Position numbers and translations under genes: made by a program
Shown here: positions 43,875 to 51,392 of the stretch, one piece after another
How positions within the stretch are numbered: the first letter of the stretch is position 1
How the letters are laid out: every line of letters starts with the position of its first letter
DNA from: Phycisphaeraceae bacterium
Lineage (GTDB): Bacteria > Planctomycetota > Phycisphaerae > Phycisphaerales > Phycisphaeraceae
Length of the DNA stretch: 64,000 nucleotides
Direction of reading: 5' to 3'
Assembly (NCBI GenBank): GCA_029260655.1
Contig: JAJDCU010000041.1
Coordinates: forward strand, 27,850-91,849
The notes under the pieces: generated by a model
The model's input: only the letters and a program-made list of their open reading frames with translations
Told to the model about the DNA's origin: nothing
The model's database searches: none

Positions 43875-45071
43875 CTACGGGTTGGTATAGATCAGGGGCT
43901 GGTCGGGCGCCAGGCGCTCGGCGCCCTCGATCACGACGGCCGCTCCTTGCGTCAGCCCGGCGGAGTCGGTGTCAGCCAGCGGTTGGATCACCACGCGGTC
44001 GCCCTCGCTGAAAAGCACACGAACCGCGGTCAACCGGGCGGTGGGCAGGGGGTCGTCCGGGATGCCGACCCATACCGTCTGCCCATCAGGCGCATTGACC
44101 ACCGCGTCGCGCGGGACGGTGAGAGAGTCTGATACCGGGCCAATCGGCAGCAGGACCGTCACGCTCATCCCCGCCTTGAGCCGACCACTTTGATCGTCGA
44201 GCCTGACCTTCACGGGATAGGTGCGCGCCGAGTTGTTTCCGCTGGGGTTGATCGCCGCAACCTCGCCACGGACCGCCAACTCAAGCGGCTCGATCACCAC
44301 GCCGGCGCGATCGCCGACTTTGACCTGGTCGATCAAGTGTTCGGGGACGTCGGCGACGGCGTCGATCCCGCCGTGGGAGATCACCTCCACGATCGCGTCA
44401 CCGCGTTCAACCCACTGGCCGACCTCCGTGACCTTGCGCGTCACGAACCCGTCAAACGGCGCGAGTACCACCAGGCGTTCGACTTCTTTCTCCACACGGT
44501 CGCGTTCGGCGATCTCGGCGCTGAGCCGGGCTCGGTCGGAAGCGACCTGCGCCCGCATGTCCTGCACTTCCTTGGGCTTGGCGGACTGTGCGTCAAGCAG
44601 CTGTTCCAGGTACGCAAGATCGAGCACCGACTGGTCAAGCGTGGCCTGCGCCGCGGCGACCTGGGCCTGCGTGCGCGCCAGGTCCAGGTTCGCCCACACG
44701 CCGTCGATTTCGGCAAGCACGGTCTTGCCGCCAACCACGGGGTCGCCTTCCTGCACGGGGACGGACAGCACCTTGCCTTCGACTTCCGCCGCGATAATCG
44801 CCCGTTGGACCTCGCGCAACCGACCGATCAAGACGACCCGCTGTTGCAACTGCTGGGACTGAACGTAGCCAACCCGCACCTGGGCCGATGGCATCTTCAT
44901 GGGCCCGGGCCCCGGTGAGCCTGAGCCAGGCCCCGCCTGCTCGTGCGTCGCCCCCCCGGCGCCCGCCATCGTCACCCACAGCACCACCGTCAGGGCCCCC
45001 GCCAAGAAGATGGCCACGGATACGAGGATGGATGCAGCAGGACGGTTCTTGACCATGGCGAGACCTGTCAT
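43875..45071 (-). CDS. RND efflux periplasmic adaptor (membrane fusion protein)
   Basis: A 398-residue HlyD/AcrA-type adaptor. A single N-terminal membrane segment (ASILVSVAIFLAGALTVVLW) is followed by a Gly/Pro-rich linker, a beta-barrel/lipoyl first half (EVEGKVLSVPVQEGDPVVGG), a coiled-coil hairpin (TQAQVAAAQATLDQSVLDLA and DRARLSAEIAERDRVEKEVE), the second lipoyl half (LAPFDGFVTRKVTEVGQWVE) and the C-terminal domain. ATG 45071 or ATG 45056 could be the start; neither has a clear ribosome site. It is the first gene of the efflux operon and faces a divergent TetR gene. Confidence 0.92.
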   Translation of the reverse strand: MTGLAMVKNRPAASILVSVAIFLAGALTVVLWVTMAGAGGATHEQAGPGSGSPGPGPMKMPSAQVRVGYVQSQQLQQRVVLIGRLREVQRAIIAAEVEGKVLSVPVQEGDPVVGGKTVLAEIDGVWANLDLARTQAQVAAAQATLDQSVLDLAYLEQLLDAQSAKPKEVQDMRAQVASDRARLSAEIAERDRVEKEVERLVVLAPFDGFVTRKVTEVGQWVERGDAIVEVISHGGIDAVADVPEHLIDQVKVGDRAGVVIEPLELAVRGEVAAINPSGNNSARTYPVKVRLDDQSGRLKAGMSVTVLLPIGPVSDSLTVPRDAVVNAPDGQTVWVGIPDDPLPTARLTAVRVLFSEGDRVVIQPLADTDSAGLTQGAAVVIEGAERLAPDQPLIYTNP

Positions 45072-45092
45072 CAGACGGTGGGGTTGCGATGC

Positions 45093-45105
45093 CGTACGCT
45101 GTACG
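45093..45105. promoter_or_regulatory. candidate TetR operator between efflux operon and regulator
   Basis: CGTAC-GCT-GTACG is a perfect 5-bp palindrome with 3-base spacer in the 123-base divergent region, 22 bases before the adaptor start and 90 bases before tetR. Palindromic sites in this position are typical TetR targets. Confidence 0.45.
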
Positions 45106-45194
45106 ATAGATTAAGGAAGTCTAAGCCCTGGCCTGATGCCGGTCAACTCTTTGAGCAGCCACATCGCAAAATACCCAGGCCTCCGGTAACGCCC

Positions 45195-45815
45195 ATGCCC
45201 AGAAAAACTCCCAAGCCGACCTCCGCCGCCGGGCGATGGCAAAGCGCCGACCACGCGCAACGCCGGACGATGATCGTGAAGGTGGCGCTGAAGCTGCTGG
45301 ACGAGCGCGGGCTCTCGGCGGTCACCATGCGCGCCGTCGCCGGCAAATTGGGTATCGGGGCGATGACGTCATATACCTACGTCGACGGCCAGGGCGGGCT
45401 GCATCGTGAGATGGTCCGCGCCGGCTTTGAACAACTCAGCCAAGGCTGCGATGCGGCCAGCACCCTGGGCACCAGCGCGGGCTGGCGCGGCGGGGCCAAG
45501 GCGTACCTGCGTTTCGCGGTGGACCACCCCAACCTCTACAAGCTGATGTTTGACTACCCGATGCCCGATGACGATCGGGACGTCCTGCGCGGCGGGATCG
45601 AGCCGCTGTTTACTAAGGTCCGAGGCCGGCTCGAAGCGCAAGGCCTATCGGGACCGGCGTTGGAAAAGCAGATCATCGCCCGCGCTGGGCGGTTCTGGAT
45701 CGCATTGCACGGTCTGGCATCCCTAGCGATCGCGGGCCGGTTGGCCGTACTCGACGGCGGCGCGGATGAACTGCTGGACGACATGCTGCGGCACGTCGCC
45801 CCGGACTCCGCGTGA
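45195..45815 (+). CDS. TetR/AcrR-family transcriptional regulator
   Basis: A 206-residue repressor-type protein. The helix-turn-helix is at about 25-70: RRTMIVKVALKLLDERGLSA, VTMRAVAGKLGIGAMTSYTY, with VDGQGGLHREMVRAGFEQL finishing the DNA-binding domain (TYV-D variant of the usual LYxHFxxK). The C-terminal ligand domain has YLRFAVDHPNLYKLMFDYPM and ARAGRFWIALHGLASLAIAG, the WHG-type effector domain. It is divergent to the RND operon and probably represses it and itself until an efflux substrate binds. ATG 45195 is chosen as the first ATG before the charged N-terminus. Confidence 0.9.
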   Translation: MPRKTPKPTSAAGRWQSADHAQRRTMIVKVALKLLDERGLSAVTMRAVAGKLGIGAMTSYTYVDGQGGLHREMVRAGFEQLSQGCDAASTLGTSAGWRGGAKAYLRFAVDHPNLYKLMFDYPMPDDDRDVLRGGIEPLFTKVRGRLEAQGLSGPALEKQIIARAGRFWIALHGLASLAIAGRLAVLDGGADELLDDMLRHVAPDSA

Positions 45816-45826
45816 TCGGGCCGGCC

Positions 45827-46741
45827 TCATTCAAAGATCAGCGACATGACCACCGCGACGAGGTTGAGCATCACGTGACCCGCGATCGCAGACTCCACGC
45901 TCCGGCGGCGAGCCAACTCGCCCAGCACCAGGCCGATCAGGAAGATCTGCAGGCACTTGGCGATCGGCATGTCTGTGTTGGGGATGTGCAGCAGCGCCCA
46001 CAGCAGCGACACACTCACGATCGACAGCACCACGAGGCCTTGACGGCGACCGCAGACTCTAAGCAGGAAACCCAGGATCAGCCCACGAAACGTCAACTCT
46101 TCGGTGATCGCCGGGCCCAGCACCATCACAGAGAACAGCAGCAGCGCCACCGGCCAGGCCAGATCCTCCAGGCCCGGAAACATCGCCATGTATCCGCTGA
46201 GCATCGGGCCCATGCCGATGTCCAGCCAGATCAGCACCACGGTGCTGACGACTCCCGCGAACGTACCAAACACGGCGCCTAAACCGATCCCCGACCAGGT
46301 CCGGCGATCACCGCGCATCAACAAGGCATACCCGGGCAACCCCGCACGGTCCCACTCACCTACCCCGGCGGCAAACACCAGCACGTACCAACCCGACTTG
46401 ATCACCACGAGCACCGATGCCATCACCGCGGCTACGATGTATATCGCCAACAGTGGTGGGGTGCCCGGCCCGCCAAAAGACCCGATGAGTTGTTCAAGGT
46501 CCATCACCGCCAGCGCCCCCGCGGTCGACGCGCCCGTGATCACCAACAGCACAACGCCCACGACGACCCCCACGCGCCAGCTACGCTTGATCGCGCCGAG
46601 GTTTAGGCAGATGACGACGATTGAAAACACGAAGATGCCGACAGCCAGAAGCAGCATCGCCAGCTGGACAAGGAACTGCACCGGTTCGATAGACTGAAAA
46701 CTTCCGGGCGGCTGGCTGATCTGACCCACGGCTTGAATCAC
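45827..46741 (-). CDS. CPBP-family intramembrane metalloprotease
   Basis: A 304-residue polytopic membrane protein with about eight hydrophobic segments and the CAAX-protease/bacteriocin-processing (Abi) domain in the C-terminal half. The three motifs are ITEELTFRGLILGFLLRV (EExxxR), WALLHIPNTD (FxxxH-type) and AGHVMLNLVAVV (HxxxN). Family members cleave within the membrane or protect against peptides. It converges with the TetR gene 11 bases away and lies 43 bases downstream of the 3D-domain gene, with which it may be co-transcribed. Confidence 0.88.
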   Translation of the reverse strand: MIQAVGQISQPPGSFQSIEPVQFLVQLAMLLLAVGIFVFSIVVICLNLGAIKRSWRVGVVVGVVLLVITGASTAGALAVMDLEQLIGSFGGPGTPPLLAIYIVAAVMASVLVVIKSGWYVLVFAAGVGEWDRAGLPGYALLMRGDRRTWSGIGLGAVFGTFAGVVSTVVLIWLDIGMGPMLSGYMAMFPGLEDLAWPVALLLFSVMVLGPAITEELTFRGLILGFLLRVCGRRQGLVVLSIVSVSLLWALLHIPNTDMPIAKCLQIFLIGLVLGELARRRSVESAIAGHVMLNLVAVVMSLIFE

Positions 46742-46784
46742 AGAGGGGCCCCGGCGAGGAGAAAGGGCAAACCACGATTAAGGG

Positions 46785-47426
46785 CTAATCCGCGTACTCC
46801 CAGACGTCGACGGTCAGACGTTGCGCCCCCCATTGCCTGGCGATCTCGTGGGTGGGGTAAAGCAAATCCAGGCGATTGCCCTTGATCTTGCCGCCGCGGT
46901 CGAGCACGGGCACGGGTCGGCCGCCGTTGTAGCCGGGGATCGTGACGATCGTGCCGAACGGCAGCAGGCGTGTGTCGGCGGCGACGAGTTTCATGCCGTT
47001 GGTCCAGACGCTGTATCCCGACGCGGTCATGCCGTCGGCCCACTTGCCGCATGAGCGATGGTCGGGGCTGTAGGCGGTGGTAAGCATGCTGATCTGCCGG
47101 ACCCGGCGCAGCGGTCGGCCGTCGAACGTCGGTATCGGGGCATCACTCGGCGAGCCGACGTACGGCGCAGCGGTGGTCGTGTTTGACTGGACATTCCGCG
47201 AGCCCTCAACCACCGGCGCGAGGTGTTGGGCGGTCCCGTTCCCTGCCGAAGCATCCCCGATATTCATCAGCGTCAACCCGACGGGCTGGGCGGACGCTGT
47301 GTCGGCGGGGCTGCCAGATCGCAGCACGGCGAAAGCCGACATCAACACAACCACAGACAACAGCCACCCAACCTCTGCGAGGCTAAGCGGTCGTCGGCGT
47401 CGGGTTGTCCTGTGCATACCAGGCAT
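46785..47426 (-). CDS. 3D-domain cell-wall protein with N-terminal membrane anchor
   Basis: A 213-residue protein. A basic N-terminus (HRTTRRRRPLSLAEVGW) and one hydrophobic segment (LLSVVVLMSAFAVL) anchor it in the membrane. A 90-residue linker is followed by a 3D domain (double-psi beta-barrel, as at the C-terminus of MltA-type lytic transglycosylases and in YocH/YuiC): TTAYSPDHRSCGKWADGMTA, DTRLLPFGTIVTIPGYNGGR, VPVLDRGGKIKGNRLDLLYP. The Asp residues of the 3D motif are kept (AADTRL, LDRGG, NRLDL). It probably acts on peptidoglycan; no catalytic partner domain is visible. Confidence 0.87.
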   Translation of the reverse strand: MPGMHRTTRRRRPLSLAEVGWLLSVVVLMSAFAVLRSGSPADTASAQPVGLTLMNIGDASAGNGTAQHLAPVVEGSRNVQSNTTTAAPYVGSPSDAPIPTFDGRPLRRVRQISMLTTAYSPDHRSCGKWADGMTASGYSVWTNGMKLVAADTRLLPFGTIVTIPGYNGGRPVPVLDRGGKIKGNRLDLLYPTHEIARQWGAQRLTVDVWEYAD

Positions 47427-47603
47427 AAGAAGACCGGACTCTCAAGCACCCGTACAGGTCGGCACGCACGTGCCGCTTTGGGGTGCTGGGTCGGCGATCC
47501 GTCGCCCTGAAAAGTTGGGACATGATACCGGACCCGGCGGCGGGAAACAAAAACCATCCGGGAAATTTTGGTGTTAATTCGGCTGTAAGCCGATGAGATT
47601 GGG

Positions 47604-47882
47604 TTATTTCCGGGCCTTGGCGAGCCTGGGACCCTTCTTGGGGGCGGATGCGGCGGGCTTATTGGTGGGTTTGGGCCGAGACAGCCAGAGAACCCGGTCT
47701 GCGGCGTGCCAGACGCCCTTGCCGGCGTATTGGTACATCCGGCGGACCTCGATAAATAAAGCCCCGTCATCACTGATGATATCGCGGATTTTGCCTGTCA
47801 TATCCCCCCCGATGGAGGTGACAGTGTCGCCGCGTAAGAGTGTTCGACCGTTGAGGTCCTGGGCGTTTTCTACCTGATTCAT
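47604..47882 (-). CDS. hypothetical small beta-barrel-like protein
   Basis: A 92-residue protein I cannot assign. It has an SH3- or KOW-like strand pattern: LLRGDTVTSIGGDMTGKIRD, DGALFIEVRRMYQYAGKGVW, ADRVLWLSRP, then a Lys/Pro/Ala-rich basic tail. The GGDMTGKIRDI segment resembles KOW-type nucleic-acid-binding loops, but this is only pattern similarity. ATG 47882 is chosen as the first Met before the compact domain; the frame extends upstream to 47954. It is divergent from amrS. Confidence 0.6.
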   Translation of the reverse strand: MNQVENAQDLNGRTLLRGDTVTSIGGDMTGKIRDIISDDGALFIEVRRMYQYAGKGVWHAADRVLWLSRPKPTNKPAASAPKKGPRLAKARK

Positions 47883-48044
47883 ACGGCCAAAGCTCCACGG
47901 GGTCTTGAGGCTGAATCCTAGGCATGCAAATCCTGATTTTCCAACGTTTTGCATAATAAAACCGCCTCTGGATGACCGTCACGCGGTCAGGCGCAGCGAT
48001 ATAATGCCTGGGGCTGGGTCTGAGCCCGGTCGAATCGAGGCATC

Positions 48045-49136
48045 ATGGCCATCGGCACGTCATATAAGGCCAGGTGGTGGCACAAACACAAGACAACGGG
48101 GAAGGTTGTCTGCACGTTATGCCCGCGTGCGTGTCAGATCCCCGATGGCGGGCGGGGCTTTTGCTTTGTCCGCGCCAACGAAGGCGGGGAGTTGGTTCTC
48201 ACAACGTACGGCCGAAGCTCAGGGTTCTGCATCGATCCGATCGAGAAAAAACCGTTGTCACACTTCCTGCCGGGGACGTCGGTGCTATCTCTGGGGACGG
48301 CGGGTTGCAACCTGGGGTGCAAGTTCTGCCAGAACTGGGACATCTCCAAGAGCCGGGCGATGGACACCCTCGCGGAGCAGGCCGGGCCCGAGGCGATCGT
48401 CACCGCGGCGCAAGAGGCCGGCTGTCGGAGCATCGCGTTTACCTACAACGACCCTGTGATCTGGGCGGAGTACGCGATCGACATCGCCCAGGCTGCGCAT
48501 CCGGCAGGGATCAAGACCGTCGCCGTCACCGCCGGGTACATCAGCCCCGAAGCACGAAACGAGTTCTTCCAATCCATCGACGCCGCCAACGTCGACCTCA
48601 AAGCCTTCAACGAAACCTTCTACCGCAAGCTGACACAGACGCGGCTTGCGCCCGTGCTCGACACGCTCACCTACCTCAAGCACGAGACGGATGTCTGGCT
48701 TGAGATCACCACGCTGGTCATCCCCGGCGAGAACGACTCGCCAAAAGAACTTGGCGCGATGTGCCGCTGGATCGTAGATGAACTCGGGCCGGACGTGCCG
48801 ATCCATTTCAGCGCGTTCCACCCGGCCTTTAAGATGAACAATACCCCGGCGACACCGCACGAGACACTGATCCGGGCCCGGCAGACCGCGCTGGATGCGG
48901 GTATCCGCTACGCCTATGTCGGCAACGTCCACGACCCGCCACGCGAGAGCACCTACTGCCCGGACTGCGGCAAACTGCTGATCGAACGTAATGGGTATAC
49001 TTTGGGGGAATACAGTCTGGATCGCAGCCGTTGTACATCCTGTGGATACATCGTCCCCGGGCTGTTTGAACGGGCCCCCGGCAACTGGGGCCGAAGATGT
49101 TTACCTGTCAGGCTGGGTCGGCCGTGCGGATCGTAG
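48045..49136 (+). CDS. amrS: AmmeMemoRadiSam-system radical SAM enzyme
   Basis: A 363-residue radical SAM protein of the AmrS family, which occurs with AMMECR1- and Memo-type proteins in a system of unresolved function. The [4Fe-4S] motif is in LGTAGCNLGCKFCQNWDISK (CxxxCxxC, about 92-99). A family-specific N-terminal Cys motif CTLCPRACQIPDGGRGFC precedes it, and a C-terminal zinc-ribbon-like pair, CPDCGKLL and CTSCGYIVPG, follows. GAGG lies 5 bases before ATG 48045. The partner genes amrA and amrB are not adjacent. Confidence 0.92.
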   Translation: MAIGTSYKARWWHKHKTTGKVVCTLCPRACQIPDGGRGFCFVRANEGGELVLTTYGRSSGFCIDPIEKKPLSHFLPGTSVLSLGTAGCNLGCKFCQNWDISKSRAMDTLAEQAGPEAIVTAAQEAGCRSIAFTYNDPVIWAEYAIDIAQAAHPAGIKTVAVTAGYISPEARNEFFQSIDAANVDLKAFNETFYRKLTQTRLAPVLDTLTYLKHETDVWLEITTLVIPGENDSPKELGAMCRWIVDELGPDVPIHFSAFHPAFKMNNTPATPHETLIRARQTALDAGIRYAYVGNVHDPPRESTYCPDCGKLLIERNGYTLGEYSLDRSRCTSCGYIVPGLFERAPGNWGRRCLPVRLGRPCGS

Positions 49137-49273
49137 GGGTCTAAAACCGCCCTAAGTGGACCGGGCAGGAGCATTGTCGGCATCGGGCTTGATATCACCG
49201 CACGGCGCAGCAATACTTTAGAGGAAGCGGAATATCCTGATCGCCCCGGCGGCGAGAGGAGCAAGGAAAGTTC

Positions 49274-50671
49274 ATGATCAATAAGCCTCGATCATTCTCC
49301 GGCCTCGCTATGCCCCCGGCATACCGGCCGATGGGGTTGGAGACCTTGGAGCCGCGGGTGCTGCTGTCGGCTACGCTAAGCGCCCAGTTCGTCTCGGTGG
49401 ACAACACGTCCGCCCTGACCGGGTTCATAACCGCCGACCTGCAAGTCACGGCCACCACCGACTGGACCGCTGCTGCGCTGCTGATCGAATTGACCCAGGG
49501 GTCGATCTATCAGGAGCCCGAGGGCTTTGGGCAAAACGGCTCAACACTTGGGCCGCCTAGCCCCGCTGGGTTCGGCGCGTTCCCCACCTCGGAATTCGAT
49601 ACCTATCTCACCAGCAATGGAAACGCTGTCACCTTCGTCGGTGCCGCAGGTGACGTCGGGGGGGATGTGCTGCAGTTTGACACCGCAGAGATCGATGCCG
49701 CCTGGTCCGATATCGCCCAGAATGACACGGGTACTTTCTCCATCGGCAGGTTCACCCTATCAGACGACGCGGTAGGGACCTGGGCCTTGAAGGTCGTCAG
49801 CGCCGGCGGCAATGTCTTCTCCGACTCGAACTCCCTCGCCGGGGGCGATCTTGTCACACCTCCGCCGCCACCACCGCCGCCCGCTCCCGCGGTCGATGGT
49901 GACTTTACGGGTGACGGTAAGGCCGACATCTTCTGGCGCAACACGCGCAACGGACGAAACGCCGTCTGGCAGTTCGACGGCACCACGTTCCAACTCGAAA
50001 CCGCGGTCAAACGCCTGCGTAACACCAACTGGAAACTCGTCGGGACAGGTGACTTCACCGGCGACGGCAAGAACGACCTGCTCTGGCATAACACCAGCGA
50101 CGGACGAAACAGCGTCTGGGAGATGGACGGCACCACGTTCCAAAGCGGGATCGCGCTGCTGGCACAGACGAACCTCGACTCGAAAATCGGGGGCGTCGGC
50201 GACTTTAACAACGACGGCAAGGCAGACATCTTCTGGCGCAACACACGCAACGGGCGCAACGCCGTGTGGGAGATGGACGGAACCACGTTCCAGAGCAGCA
50301 CCGCCGTGAAACGCCTGAGAAACCTCGACTGGCAGGCCGCGGGCGTCGGGGACCTGACCGGCGACGGTAAAGACGACATCCTCTGGCGCAACAGCGCGAA
50401 CGGCCGAAACACCGTCTGGCAGATGGACGGCACTACCTTCCAATCGGGCGTCGCCATCAAGCGGGTCAGGAACCTCAAATGGCAGGTTGCGGGCATCGCA
50501 GACTACACCGGCGGCGGCGTGGCGGACATCCTCTGGCGTCACACGCGCAGCGGCACCAACACCGTCTGGCAGATGAACAACACCACGTTCCAAAGCGCAA
50601 TCGCCCTGCCGGCGGAAACCAACCTGGACAAACAGCCCGCCGGCCCGTTGCTGGGCTTGTGGGAAGCATAG
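49274..50671 (+). CDS. LEPR-XLL surface protein with VCBS/FG-GAP-like repeats
   Basis: A 465-residue secreted or surface protein. The N-terminus has the planctomycete motif LETLEPRVLLSATLS (LEPR-XLL). Residues 40-190 form a beta-rich domain of unknown role. A Pro-rich linker (PPPPPPPPAPAVDGD) leads to five near-identical repeats of about 52 residues: GDFTGDGKADIFWRNTRNGR, NAVWQMDGTTFQS, a calcium-binding beta-propeller type (VCBS/FG-GAP-like). The repeats are very similar at DNA level, suggesting recent amplification. AAGGAAAG lies 5 bases before ATG 49274. Ligand unknown. Confidence 0.85.
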   Translation: MINKPRSFSGLAMPPAYRPMGLETLEPRVLLSATLSAQFVSVDNTSALTGFITADLQVTATTDWTAAALLIELTQGSIYQEPEGFGQNGSTLGPPSPAGFGAFPTSEFDTYLTSNGNAVTFVGAAGDVGGDVLQFDTAEIDAAWSDIAQNDTGTFSIGRFTLSDDAVGTWALKVVSAGGNVFSDSNSLAGGDLVTPPPPPPPPAPAVDGDFTGDGKADIFWRNTRNGRNAVWQFDGTTFQLETAVKRLRNTNWKLVGTGDFTGDGKNDLLWHNTSDGRNSVWEMDGTTFQSGIALLAQTNLDSKIGGVGDFNNDGKADIFWRNTRNGRNAVWEMDGTTFQSSTAVKRLRNLDWQAAGVGDLTGDGKDDILWRNSANGRNTVWQMDGTTFQSGVAIKRVRNLKWQVAGIADYTGGGVADILWRHTRSGTNTVWQMNNTTFQSAIALPAETNLDKQPAGPLLGLWEA

Positions 50672-50796
50672 CCACCGCATTGGACCCAACGACAGATCGC
50701 GAGGTATTCCCAGCTTGATATGTGAGGTGTGATAAGGGATAACACCGTCCCCAGACAATGGGCGTACACCCCACCCCCAAGCTGAGAGTACCAACA

Positions 50797-51261
50797 ATGC
50801 AGACCTCCCTGATAATCCTTAAGCCCGACGCGATCCAGCGCGGGCTCGCCGGGCAGATCCTCCAACGCTTCGAGCGCAAGGGGCTAAGGATCGCCGGCGC
50901 AAAGCTGATGCTGGTCCCCAAGGAGTTGGCTGAGAAGCACTACGCCGAGCACAAGGGCAAGCCGTTCTACGACGGGTTGATCAAGTTCGTCACCAGCTCC
51001 CCGGTCATGGTGCTGGCGATCCAGGGCCTCGAAGCGATCGCCGTCTGCCGGTCATTGATCGGCGCAACCAACGGCCGAAAGGCCGACCCCGGGACGATCC
51101 GCGGCGACTTGGGGATGTCCGGCGGGTTCAACCTCGTCCACGGCTCGGACAGCGAAGCTTCCGCCCAGCGCGAGATGGCTTTGTGGTTCACCGACAGCGA
51201 ACTGACCGACTCGCCACGCACGATCGAGCAGTGGGTGTACGACCCGTCGGACCTGTCGTAA
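50797..51261 (+). CDS. ndk: nucleoside diphosphate kinase
   Basis: Transfers the gamma-phosphate from ATP to nucleoside diphosphates through a phospho-histidine. The 154-residue protein has the family fold QTSLIILKPDAIQRGLAGQI, LMLVPKELAEKHYAEHKGKP, FYDGLIKFVTSSPVMVLAI, RSLIGATNGRKADPGTIRGD and the active-site His in GGFNLVHGSDSEASA. ATG 50797 begins the family N-terminus exactly. It follows the LEPR protein on the same strand with 125 bases between. Confidence 0.97.
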   Translation: MQTSLIILKPDAIQRGLAGQILQRFERKGLRIAGAKLMLVPKELAEKHYAEHKGKPFYDGLIKFVTSSPVMVLAIQGLEAIAVCRSLIGATNGRKADPGTIRGDLGMSGGFNLVHGSDSEASAQREMALWFTDSELTDSPRTIEQWVYDPSDLS

Positions 51262-51320
51262 CGCTCATCGATAGCGTTTGATCATCGACTGCGGCGGCAC
51301 ACCACAGAACCCGCTTCTAC

Positions 51321-51370
51321 GAAGCGCCGCGGCTTGCCGCGGTTCGCGGGCTGTTAGACCGCGGCTATAA
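51321..51370. repeat. palindromic element in ndk / pseudopilin intergene
   Basis: GAAGCG is followed by CCGCGGC-TT-GCCGCGG, then CGCGG and CCGCG around GCTGTTAGA, and ends GGCTATAAAATG. The first half matches the GAAGCGCCGCGACTTG family and the end matches the 53-bp twin-hairpin family (GGCTATAAAGTG at 56248). Confidence 0.6.
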
Positions 51371-51392
51371 AATGATGCGGTCGACTGTTGAT

